Part shown: piece by piece, positions 1 to 7,081 of the stretch
How positions within the stretch are numbered: the first letter of the stretch is position 1
Layout: every line of letters begins with the position of its first letter
NCBI GenBank assembly: GCA_022448765.1
Contig: JAKUTI010000027.1
Span: 1-17,561, forward strand
Source of the DNA: Pseudomonadales bacterium
GTDB taxonomy: Bacteria > Pseudomonadota > Gammaproteobacteria > Pseudomonadales > Azotimanducaceae
Direction: 5' to 3'
DNA length: 17,561 bases
Position numbers and translations under genes: made by a program
The notes under the pieces: generated by a model
Told to the model about the DNA's origin: nothing
The model's database searches: none
Seen by the model: the letters and a program-made list of their open reading frames with translations, nothing else

Positions 1-1092
1 TGGGGAGGCGTTTCTCCGGTCACGCCCGACTTCGTCAATCCCGAGGCGCCTTGGCCACATCTCGACGAGCTGTCACGGGAAACGGCGCTGGCTGGCAAGC
101 ATCTGCACGAGCGCCTCACCATCTACCCCCGGTACGCAATCGACGCATCAACCTGGGTTGACGACTCGATGGTAGCGACTGTGCTTGATCGTATCGATGG
201 AGAGGGCTTTCCCAGAATCGATCCCTGGTCTCCAGGCGACACGTCGCCTCCGCCCGCCAACGTACTCGCCCGCATTACGCAAAAACCATCCGCGGTATCT
301 CACGACATCGAGGCCATTTTGAAAGCGATCGGCAGCGGAACTGACCTTGGTGAAAAGGACATCGTTCGGCTCATTCAGGCACGAGGCGACGATTTCAATG
401 CCGTGGTTCAGTCGGCAAACAAATTACGCGACGACACCAACGGAAATACCGTCTCCTTTGTCGTCAATCGCAACATCAATTACACGAACATCTGTTATTT
501 CAAGTGCCAATTCTGTGCCTTTTCTAAAGGGAAGCTGTCAGAGAATTTACGTGGACGCCCCTACGATCTGAGCGGTGAAGAAATCCAACGCCGGGTGATA
601 GAAGCGTGGGACCGAGGCGGTACCGAAGTCTGTATGCAGGGCGGCATCCACCCCGAATACACCGGGCAAACCTATATCGATATCGTCAAGACTGTCAAAG
701 AAGCCGTTCCCGAGATGCATGTGCATGCCTTTTCACCGCTTGAAGTGTGGCAGGGCGCGGCAACGTCCAATTACTCTCTTGAAGGCTATCTAACCGAACT
801 GAAACAAGCGGGTCTAAGTACGCTCCCAGGGACCGCCGCTGAAATCTTAGATGACGAAGTACGCGCCGTAATCTGTCCCGATAAGATCAATACCGAGCAG
901 TGGCTCGAAGTCATGGAAACCGCTCATCGGGTCGGATTTAAATCCACGGCCACGATTATGTACGGTCACGTCGACGAGCCGATCCATTGGGCAAGGCATC
1001 TTATCCGTGTCAGAGACCTACAAAAGAAGACCGGTGGATTTACTGAGTTTGTACCCTTCCCTTCGTTCACATGGAAGCGCCGATGTATCTGA
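1..1092 (+). CDS. fbiC: FO synthase FbiC, middle portion (5'-partial, frameshifted at its 3' end)
   Basis: Bifunctional 7,8-didemethyl-8-hydroxy-5-deazariboflavin (FO) synthase, which makes the deazaflavin chromophore of coenzyme F420 from tyrosine and a pyrimidine intermediate. The frame is open from base 1, so the start lies outside the window. The first ~60 codons (WGGVSPVTPDFVNPEAPW and onward) match the end of the CofG half. After a linker rich in Pro and Ser comes the CofH half, with the radical-SAM cluster motif CxxxCxxC encoded at 493-516 (CYFKCQFC). Conserved CofH stretches follow (MQGGIHPEY, HAFSPLEVWQG, STATIMYGHVDEP). At 1060-1064 the frame leaves the family sequence: FTEFVPFP should be followed by FVHMEAP but reads SFTWKRRCI and stops at 1092. 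The continuation is found one frame over. An ATG at 169 would be a naive start but falls in the middle of conserved sequence. Family identity is secure; function depends on whether the shift is real. Confidence 0.88.
   Translation, partial: WGGVSPVTPDFVNPEAPWPHLDELSRETALAGKHLHERLTIYPRYAIDASTWVDDSMVATVLDRIDGEGFPRIDPWSPGDTSPPPANVLARITQKPSAVSHDIEAILKAIGSGTDLGEKDIVRLIQARGDDFNAVVQSANKLRDDTNGNTVSFVVNRNINYTNICYFKCQFCAFSKGKLSENLRGRPYDLSGEEIQRRVIEAWDRGGTEVCMQGGIHPEYTGQTYIDIVKTVKEAVPEMHVHAFSPLEVWQGAATSNYSLEGYLTELKQAGLSTLPGTAAEILDDEVRAVICPDKINTEQWLEVMETAHRVGFKSTATIMYGHVDEPIHWARHLIRVRDLQKKTGGFTEFVPFPSFTWKRRCI
1059..1065 (+). other. Apparent -1 frameshift site in fbiC
   Basis: In the incoming frame the codons are GTA CCC TTC CCT TCG. 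Reading the T at 1062 twice (CCT then TTC GTT CAC ATG) gives VPFPFVHMEAP, which fits the family, so a single missing T in a short pyrimidine run explains the shift. The local sequence is not a classical X_XXY_YYZ slippery heptamer, and I saw no strong hairpin immediately downstream. Confidence 0.8.
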
Positions 1093-1532
1093 AGGGGAAA
1101 GCAAGACGCGGACCCACGTTCCGTGAAGCGATTCTCGTACACGCTGTCGCTCGACTCGCTCTGCACCCACACATCACCAACATTCAAGCCAGTTGGGTAA
1201 AAATGGGGCACGAGGGAGTGACCGCGGCGCTCAATGCTGGTTGTAACGATCTCGGCGGAACACTCATGAACGAGAGCATTTCACGCGCTGCCGGGACGCA
1301 ACATGGACAGGAAACTTCGCCCGACGAAATGCGCGGCATGATCGAGTCCGCCGGACGAAAGGCCCGGCAACGCACGACACTCTATGACGACGCTCGCGAG
1401 GGCGACGTCGAGCGCGGGTCTTCCGCCGACGTTCTGACCGAAATTATCAATACGCCAGCCAAGAAGTACGAAAGACAACGGAGCCATGAGTTGGTACGTA
1501 ACGATTCCGTGCGCGTGATTCCGTTGGACTAA
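1062..1532 (+). CDS. fbiC: FO synthase FbiC, C-terminal CofH portion in shifted frame
   Basis: This is the remainder of the CofH half of FbiC, read in the -1 frame relative to the upstream part. From 1062 it encodes FVHMEAPMYLKGKARRGP, then conserved CofH segments: ALHPHITNIQASWVKMG, the Asn/Gly-rich NDLGGTLMNESISRAAG, and a basic tail (RKARQRTTLY). It ends at a stop at 1530-1532 with the usual C-terminus. An ATG at 1071 could nominally start it, but no ribosome-binding site precedes it (the upstream bases are pyrimidine-rich) and conserved residues lie before it, so it is not an independent gene. Together with 1-1062 it would restore a normal-length C-terminal half. It could be a sequencing or assembly error, a recent inactivation or, less likely, a recoding event. 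Confidence 0.85.
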   Translation, partial: FVHMEAPMYLKGKARRGPTFREAILVHAVARLALHPHITNIQASWVKMGHEGVTAALNAGCNDLGGTLMNESISRAAGTQHGQETSPDEMRGMIESAGRKARQRTTLYDDAREGDVERGSSADVLTEIINTPAKKYERQRSHELVRNDSVRVIPLD

Positions 1533-1570
1533 CGCTGGCGCTGGGCGGGGAAACGGTTTGCCGTGTACCG

Positions 1571-2470
1571 TTACATCCCTTGAGTCTGTTCCGCCTGCTG
1601 GTGTTGAAAAATGGATTTGTGACCGATCCGGCTCCAATCCGGCGGCATCAGAACTGGCCGCGGATCAAAACGCGCCCAACGACCCCGACTGCCTCTTACA
1701 ACCTCATCACCGTGTTGACCGCCCGCAACGAGGTTAGTGATCGGCAAAGCATCGCCCGCCGAATAGGCGCACAGAAGCAGTGGTCTTGGGCGATCACTCC
1801 AATTCGGGGGCGAGCCGTGGATAGAGCGACAATTGTGCACCGTGATGGTTCCCGCAGGTCCGTCAATGTAACGCGCCGTTTCGGCCTCGACACCCGGGAC
1901 ATCTTCGCTTCGGATATGCCCCGTCCATTCGTTGTCGTGATCGTATAAATCGTAAAGTGGCCCCTGGTGACTCCCAGGAATGACACCCATGGGGGCCATA
2001 TCGGCAGCAACATCCTCTAGATACATCCCGACCGTCAGCACGTCGTAGTTCGTGTGCGGCCAAAATTGAATATCTTGGTGCCATTTAACTTCTTCGCCAC
2101 CGCCGGACCACTTGTAGTTGAGTTTGGAGTGGTGAAACTTAATGTCCGGTCCAAGCAAATCCTCAGCGATATCCACGAAGGGCCCAGTGGACGCAAATTC
2201 CCAAAAAAGGTCATCCACATCCACGGGCGAATTTAGCCGTCGTATTCTCGGTTTATCAGCCGTATGGTCAGGCTCAAGATCAAATCTTTTGTCGGTGCCG
2301 GTTACATTGCGACTCTCGTCAACGTAGCGTTCTGAACATGCTTGAATGCGTTCAAGCCACGTTCCCGAGACTACAGATGGCGCCCCGACGTAGCCGTGTT
2401 CGAAGTAGCATTCGCGATCGCTTTGCGAAAGTATCTTCGCCGGTTGCGCAAGGATTTCTTCAGGCGTCAT
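1571..2470 (-). CDS. Phytanoyl-CoA dioxygenase (PhyH) family Fe(II)/2-oxoglutarate oxygenase
   Basis: A 299-aa enzyme of the PhyH family, non-haem iron oxygenases that hydroxylate (or halogenate) small molecules using 2-oxoglutarate and O2. The iron facial triad is visible as WHQD (His131, Asp133) and the distal HGS motif (His218). It is followed by the family signature H-G-S-P-P-N-W-S and an Arg (about 229, in DRPRP) expected to hold the 2-oxoglutarate carboxylate. Length is normal for the family, with no signal peptide or membrane segment, so it is probably cytosolic. The ATG at 2470 is preceded on its strand by an AGGGGAG run ending three bases before it, an acceptable if close ribosome-binding site. 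It converges on fbiC with a 38-bp gap and diverges from the amidohydrolase. The substrate cannot be read from sequence; phytanoyl-CoA itself is only one possibility. Confidence 0.88.
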   Translation of the reverse strand: MTPEEILAQPAKILSQSDRECYFEHGYVGAPSVVSGTWLERIQACSERYVDESRNVTGTDKRFDLEPDHTADKPRIRRLNSPVDVDDLFWEFASTGPFVDIAEDLLGPDIKFHHSKLNYKWSGGGEEVKWHQDIQFWPHTNYDVLTVGMYLEDVAADMAPMGVIPGSHQGPLYDLYDHDNEWTGHIRSEDVPGVEAETARYIDGPAGTITVHNCRSIHGSPPNWSDRPRPLLLCAYSAGDALPITNLVAGGQHGDEVVRGSRGRWARFDPRPVLMPPDWSRIGHKSIFQHQQAEQTQGM

Positions 2471-2887
2471 GGGCTCCCCTAAGCACTCTCAAATATAAAT
2501 TTCGTACCCTTCAATGCCTCAGTATGCCACTGCGAAGGAAATAGAACAGGTCGACCCCGTTCCTCGTTGGCAAACCTAATCGGCGGTCTGTAACCCGCAC
2601 GGGCAATCTCGAATCACGGTCATAATTTCCAACTCTCATCTTCCCATCCGACGATATGGACGTGCCTGAGGTTTATTACCCCTATAAGCCCCTGTATTTC
2701 AACATCGTTATGGCTCAGGTCGTTTGCACCGGGACGACGACACCGAACTCGACGTTAACGACCATCTTGCCTACCGCGCATGTGCGATTGGACAGGAACA
2801 ATTTATCCATGGTCATATACTTTTTTCACGCCAACAATTCCATCCGCCGATGCCTCGGCGGTAGAAGGCTCGCTCCAAGGATTCATC
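2471..2887. promoter_or_regulatory. Divergent intergenic region between PhyH gene and amidohydrolase
   Basis: A 417-bp stretch with no convincing gene in any frame; the amidohydrolase frame stays open back to 2780, but that extension has no family sequence. It should hold promoters for both neighbours. On the minus strand an A/T-rich block around 2490-2503 contains TATATT, a possible -10 for the dioxygenase gene. On the plus strand TATACT at 2816-2821 is a possible -10 for the amidohydrolase, with TGGACA at 2789-2794 too far upstream (21 bp) to be an ideal -35. A strong hairpin follows in the presumed leader. Confidence 0.4.
2844..2861 (+). promoter_or_regulatory. Perfect 7-bp GC-rich hairpin in the amidohydrolase 5' leader
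   Basis: CCGCCGA (2844-2850), loop TGCC, TCGGCGG (2855-2861): a perfect inverted repeat with six G-C pairs. It ends 15 bases before the ribosome-binding site AAGGA (2877-2881) and 26 bases before the ATG at 2888. There is no T-run after it, so it does not look like a terminator. It could be a protein-binding operator or an mRNA structure affecting translation or stability; no known riboswitch was recognised. Confidence 0.55.
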
Positions 2888-4012
2888 ATGTTCGTTGTTG
2901 ACTGCGACTCCCATGTAATGGAACCCGCCGATCTCTGGCAACGGTACCTAGAAACTCGCTATCAGGATCGTGCAATCCGGATCGAAGAGGATCAAAACGG
3001 CGAGCGCCTCATTATTGCCGAACAGGTTGTGCTTCCTGGCGGCCTCGCGGGTCTGGGCGGGGCCAACTTGAGACGCCGCGACATATTCGGAGGCCGCTTT
3101 CGATATAAAGACGGTTGTCCACCAGCAAGTTACGACTCCGAGGCAAGAATAGCGATGTTGGATGAATGGAGCGTTGATGCATGCGTCGTCTTCCCGACAA
3201 TCGGGATATTGCCCATCCCGACGGATGATCTTGACTTAATCAACGCGTACTTCCGCGCGTACAACACGTGGCAACACGAATTTAGCCAATCGGGCCAAGG
3301 GCGCATCGTTCCCATCGCTGTAGTTAATTGGCGCGACATTGACAACGCGAAGCTCGAGCTCGCCCGGTGCCTAAAACTCGGGTTTAAGGGCCTATTTGTC
3401 CCGCCCGAGGTCGTGGATGGCGAACGCCCCGGTAGTCCACATTTCGACCCCCTCTGGGACCAATTGGCCGAAGCCGACCTGCCGGGTTGTCTGCATGTAA
3501 TAGTTCGATTTAGCGGCGCTGCGGTTCCGTTTTCGGGTTGGCACGGTGCGGAACCCAGACTCGGACCGACCTTCGGTTTCGGACTCGGTGCCCCAGGCCA
3601 AATGATCCCCGCCTTGTCGTCAATCATTCTCGATGGGCTTTTTGATCGTTTTCCGGAACTCAAGATCGTTAGCGTTGAAGCGGGCTGCGGCTGGGCCGCG
3701 TACTTGATGGATCGACTCAACGAGAAGGACGAGCTACTGAACGAGTTATCACCAAAATCGCTAGCCCTCACGCCCGGCGAATACGTGCAGCGAAACTGTT
3801 ACTTCGTAGCAGAACCGCAGGAGCGAACGATCGGCGCTATGATGAATCTTGTCGGTCTCGACAAGATTCTTTGGGGTTCCGACTACCCGCACATCGATTC
3901 AAGCCTCGATGCACCGCTCCAGATACGCGAATCCGTAGCAACCTTGGATCAACAACAAGAGCAGGCCGTCATGGGCGGCAATGCTGTCGAATTGTTCCAA
4001 CTCGATGGGTAG
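2888..4012 (+). CDS. Amidohydrolase-2 family metal-dependent hydrolase/decarboxylase
   Basis: A 374-aa TIM-barrel amidohydrolase of the amidohydrolase_2 type (ACMSD/5-carboxyvanillate-decarboxylase relatives). It opens with MFVVDCDSHVMEP, where Asp7 and His9 sit at the DxH metal-binding position. A mid-barrel His203 (CLHVIV), Glu264 (SVEAGCGWA) and the C-terminal GSDYPH (Asp332, His335) complete the usual metal and active-site pattern. The start at 2888 is chosen because AAGGA lies six bases upstream and the family sequence begins exactly there; an open extension back to 2780 lacks both. No secretion signal. It diverges from the dioxygenase gene and converges on the SDR with 16 bp between stops. 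Relatives hydrolyse C-C or C-N bonds or decarboxylate aromatic acids; the substrate is not predictable here. Confidence 0.87.
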   Translation: MFVVDCDSHVMEPADLWQRYLETRYQDRAIRIEEDQNGERLIIAEQVVLPGGLAGLGGANLRRRDIFGGRFRYKDGCPPASYDSEARIAMLDEWSVDACVVFPTIGILPIPTDDLDLINAYFRAYNTWQHEFSQSGQGRIVPIAVVNWRDIDNAKLELARCLKLGFKGLFVPPEVVDGERPGSPHFDPLWDQLAEADLPGCLHVIVRFSGAAVPFSGWHGAEPRLGPTFGFGLGAPGQMIPALSSIILDGLFDRFPELKIVSVEAGCGWAAYLMDRLNEKDELLNELSPKSLALTPGEYVQRNCYFVAEPQERTIGAMMNLVGLDKILWGSDYPHIDSSLDAPLQIRESVATLDQQQEQAVMGGNAVELFQLDG

Positions 4013-4028
4013 GTTCCTGCTGGTGAGG

Positions 4029-4994
4029 TCAGCCTAAGCCCCACTCCCCTGTCTCACGAAGACGAACCATAAACTCCGGCGTGTAAGCGCTTTCAGGGTC
4101 CTCCCGAACCAACGCATCAAGCCGGTGGGCGTCTTTGCCAATGAGAATCCGCCAGCGCTCTTCGCGAACGCCATCCAGAATAATGGTTGCCGCTTGCTCG
4201 GCCGTCGTCGGCGCATCGTCCCGAAACCGGCGACCCATTTCACCCACCAAATTCCGAATCTGCTCGTCCGTCGTCTCTTCGTTAGCCATCCCCATCGACG
4301 CCCACCTTTTTCGCATCCCCGCAACGTCTTCGTCCGACAGTTCTTCCCCTTGCCGTCCGCCGAGAATGCGCCCCGAATTAATCGCGATCGACGTCCCAAT
4401 ATGCCCCGGCATGACCACCGACACTTTGACGTGGGGGGCGTTGTTCGCCAGATCCGTAATGAGTGCTTCCGAGAATCCCTTCACGGCGAATTTGGCCGCA
4501 CTGTAAGCAGTGTGAGAACTTTGCGGACCGAGTGTCGCCCAAAATCCGTTCACACTGCTGGTATTAATCAAATGCGCTTCCTGACTCGCCACCAGCAGCG
4601 GCATGAACGCCCGGGTGTTGTAATAAACCCCGTACCAACAAATGTTAAAGGTGCGCTCCCAATCCTCGCGATCACCATTGACCACACTTGCACCACCCCC
4701 CACGCCAGCATTATTGAAGAGTAGATCGATATGGTCGGTGTCGTGAGCCGCCACCACCGCGTCGCGGAAACGTTCCACCTCAGATTCATCCGAAACATCG
4801 CAGTGGTGGGTCGTAATCACTCGACCCTGAGAAGCTTCTTGTTCACAGAGGGCCCTGGTTTCTGCAAGGTTGTCATCGAGTACGTCGCAAGTGGCTACGT
4901 CACAACCCTCCGCAATCAACTGACGGGCCAACGCCCGCCCCATACCAGTACCGCCACCTGTGATTACCGCAAGCTTGCCCCCAAAATCTTTCAT
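4029..4994 (-). CDS. Extended short-chain dehydrogenase/reductase (SDR)
   Basis: A 321-aa NAD(P)-dependent oxidoreductase of the classical SDR fold with a longer C-terminus. Cofactor motif TGGGTGMG at residues 12-19; an acidic Asp37 at the end of the second strand suggests NAD(H) preference. The structural NNAG is at 94-97. Catalytic residues are Asn117, Ser146 or Ser147 and YSAAK (Tyr164, Lys168). Core SDRs are about 250 residues; the extra ~60 (rich in charged residues, including LVREDPESAYTPEF) are typical of an SDR subgroup common in environmental bacteria and mycobacteria. The start is the ATG just before the first strand; only a weak GGA precedes it. It lies on the same strand as the ABC exporter genes but about 100 bp downstream of them, so it may be read from its own promoter. 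Substrate unknown. Confidence 0.88.
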   Translation of the reverse strand: MKDFGGKLAVITGGGTGMGRALARQLIAEGCDVATCDVLDDNLAETRALCEQEASQGRVITTHHCDVSDESEVERFRDAVVAAHDTDHIDLLFNNAGVGGGASVVNGDREDWERTFNICWYGVYYNTRAFMPLLVASQEAHLINTSSVNGFWATLGPQSSHTAYSAAKFAVKGFSEALITDLANNAPHVKVSVVMPGHIGTSIAINSGRILGGRQGEELSDEDVAGMRKRWASMGMANEETTDEQIRNLVGEMGRRFRDDAPTTAEQAATIILDGVREERWRILIGKDAHRLDALVREDPESAYTPEFMVRLRETGEWGLG

Positions 4995-5095
4995 TCCGAG
5001 CGTGTCCGTTACTAATACAGAAGTGTGATCTTAGACGATGCGTCGAACGGCCTAAAGTAGGCTCGGTCCATCATTCCCACTCAAGAAATCTATAG

Positions 5096-7081
5096 TTACA
5101 TTCGGTCGGGGGCGTCAGGCGGCTCGTCGGGCACCGAGGTCCACCGCGGATCAGTCGTCCGGCCCTCGCTACCTTCATCCTCCCGCGCGACTTCACGGGC
5201 CACGTCGGCGTCTTGAAACTGCAGTTCGTGCAACGTGTAATAAATGCCACGCTTCTCCATCAATTCGTCGTGCGTACCCAATTCCTCCACGACCCCATGA
5301 TGGAGAACCAATATCCGATCGCATTCCTGAATCGTTTGCAATCGATGCGCGACAACGATGGACGTTCGGCCTTCGGTGAGTTTCGCTACCGCGTCTTGAA
5401 TCACCAGCTCGGTGGAGGTATCGATGTTTGCGGTGGCTTCGTCCAATACAAGAATTTCTGGATCCGCGGCTAAGACTCTGGCAAACGCTAAGAGTTGGCG
5501 TTGTCCTTGCGATAAGTTCTGTCCTCGCTCGGCAAGCTGCGTGTCGTAACCATCGGCCAATCCTTGAATAAAGCCATCCGCATTCACGGAACGTGCAGCC
5601 CATTCAGCTCTTTCCGGCGTTATATCCGGATTGTTGAGTGTAATGTTGTCGCGGACGGTGCCCGAAAAGATATGGAAATCTTGCAGCACCACCCCAACAC
5701 GTTCACGCAAATCACGGCTGTGTATGTTGTTCACATCGACGTCGTCGACAAAAACCATGTCGTCGTCAATGTCATAAAAACGGACGAGCAACCGAATAAT
5801 TGTACTTTTGCCTGAGCCCGTCGGACCGACAATGGCGAGTTTCTCGCCGGGCGCAATCGAAAAAGAAACATCCTTCAGTATTTCTTCTCCCTCGTAGTAA
5901 CCGAAGTGCGCGTGTCGAAATTCCACCTTGCCACGCAAGCGGCCTTCGACAACCGTTGGTTCCTTGGGCTCGTGCAATTGCTCGTCCCAATCCAACGCCT
6001 GAAAAATCCGTTCTCCAGAAGCCATCGACCTGAACAGAACATTGAACTGCTGACCCAACGAAACGATCGGCATGATCATCATTTGCACAAGCGACGTGAA
6101 CAGAATCATCGAGCCGAGAGAGATGTCCTGCTGAATCACTTGACCGCCGCCGAACCAGACGATACCGCCGGTAACGACGCTTCCGAGGCTCATGTTAAAG
6201 GTGTCGTAGAGGACCTCGAAATTGATTGCGCGGAACTCGTAACCACGATTGGCTCGATTGAGCCCACCGTATTCCTCGATATTTTGATTCTCACGACCTG
6301 AGAGCTGGACGACATCGATTCCTACAAGATCTTCCTGCATGTATTGATTGAGAGCGGAAACGGAGTCGCGGATAAATCGAAAGATTTTCCGCATCGCAAT
6401 ACGAAACGCGATCGTCGCGATCGCTGCCACCGGCAGCGCAACCAATACCACACCCGTCAACGATCCACTGATCGCAAGCATGGCAAAAAGTGCCACAAAA
6501 AACGGAACAAATTCACCCGCTAGACCACCAAAGCCCGCCAAAAGCTGAAAAAGATTCTCAACGTCGTTCGTCACCCGGGTCATCACACGACCCACGCCGA
6601 CATGGTCAAAAAAGGACGCAGGTTTTCGTTCCAGTGCGGCAAATAAATCAATACGCAGGTCGCGCAGCGCTTTCAGCGAACAGCTATAAAGCGTCAGTTG
6701 ATGGGCGAAACTCAATAGCGACTGGCCGACGAGCACGACAACGTAAACAAGCCCTGCTGCACTCAGTGCTTCGAGGGCAAACGTTGATTGAAGCCAAGCC
6801 ACAAGTGTAAGCAGCCCATAGTCTTGGGCATCGCTCGCGACCGTTGTTGGCACCAAGATCGTATCGATAATGACGACGCTCGTTAGTATCGGCATGAGCA
6901 CCTGAGCGAGCGCCGCCATCACGACAAACGCGATGCTGACAAACAACGTAATCAGGTACGGCTTCATCCACCCAAGCAGACGAACGAAAAGTCGAACGTT
7001 GAGCGCTTGATGCGTGAGCTCAGCGTCGAACGCAGAGTAATTGCGGGACGGACCCGGAGTCTGAATCGCGTTTTCGCTCAC
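5096..7081 (-). CDS. ABC exporter half-transporter, catalytic NBD subunit
   Basis: A 661-aa fused membrane/ATPase half-exporter (MdlB/BmrD-like type). Six membrane helices occupy roughly residues 30-340, followed by a nucleotide-binding domain. Walker A GPTGSGKST is at 419-427, Q-loop Gln467, signature LSQGQ at 523-527, Walker B VLDE with catalytic Glu548, and the H-loop at His579. It begins with GTG, sharing GTGA (7078-7081) with the stop of the upstream exporter gene, and GGAGG lies ten bases before the start, so the two are translationally coupled. The ~45-residue tail after the ATPase domain is acidic and Pro-rich. The signature with Gln in place of the second Gly faces the partner's degenerate Walker B, as in TM287/288-type heterodimers. 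Likely an inner-membrane drug, lipid or peptide exporter; cargo unknown. Confidence 0.9.
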   Translation of the reverse strand: MSENAIQTPGPSRNYSAFDAELTHQALNVRLFVRLLGWMKPYLITLFVSIAFVVMAALAQVLMPILTSVVIIDTILVPTTVASDAQDYGLLTLVAWLQSTFALEALSAAGLVYVVVLVGQSLLSFAHQLTLYSCSLKALRDLRIDLFAALERKPASFFDHVGVGRVMTRVTNDVENLFQLLAGFGGLAGEFVPFFVALFAMLAISGSLTGVVLVALPVAAIATIAFRIAMRKIFRFIRDSVSALNQYMQEDLVGIDVVQLSGRENQNIEEYGGLNRANRGYEFRAINFEVLYDTFNMSLGSVVTGGIVWFGGGQVIQQDISLGSMILFTSLVQMMIMPIVSLGQQFNVLFRSMASGERIFQALDWDEQLHEPKEPTVVEGRLRGKVEFRHAHFGYYEGEEILKDVSFSIAPGEKLAIVGPTGSGKSTIIRLLVRFYDIDDDMVFVDDVDVNNIHSRDLRERVGVVLQDFHIFSGTVRDNITLNNPDITPERAEWAARSVNADGFIQGLADGYDTQLAERGQNLSQGQRQLLAFARVLAADPEILVLDEATANIDTSTELVIQDAVAKLTEGRTSIVVAHRLQTIQECDRILVLHHGVVEELGTHDELMEKRGIYYTLHELQFQDADVAREVAREDEGSEGRTTDPRWTSVPDEPPDAPDRM

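Noticed and set aside
169..171. ATG at 169 as the start of a short CofH-only protein
   Set aside because: The frame is open from base 1 and the preceding residues match the end of the CofG half of FbiC, so this Met is internal to a fused protein.
1552..1572. Inverted repeat AACGGT / ACCGTT between fbiC and the dioxygenase gene as a terminator
   Set aside because: The stem is only six pairs with a nine-base loop, there is no T-run on either strand, and it overlaps the dioxygenase stop codon.
2780..2887. Extended N-terminus of the amidohydrolase from ATG 2780
   Set aside because: The added residues resemble no family sequence and span the leader hairpin, while a good ribosome-binding site sits just before ATG 2888.
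3130..3771. 213-codon minus-strand open frame inside the amidohydrolase
   Set aside because: Low-complexity Ser/Arg/Pro-rich translation antisense to a well-supported gene: a coding shadow.
4125..4724. 199-codon plus-strand open frame inside the SDR
   Set aside because: Antisense shadow of a gene with complete SDR motifs; the translation is His/Arg/Pro-rich with no recognisable motif.
5050..5062. Small inverted repeat GCCTA / TAGGC between the exporter and the SDR as a terminator
   Set aside because: Only five pairs with a three-base loop and no T-run; it could easily occur by chance.
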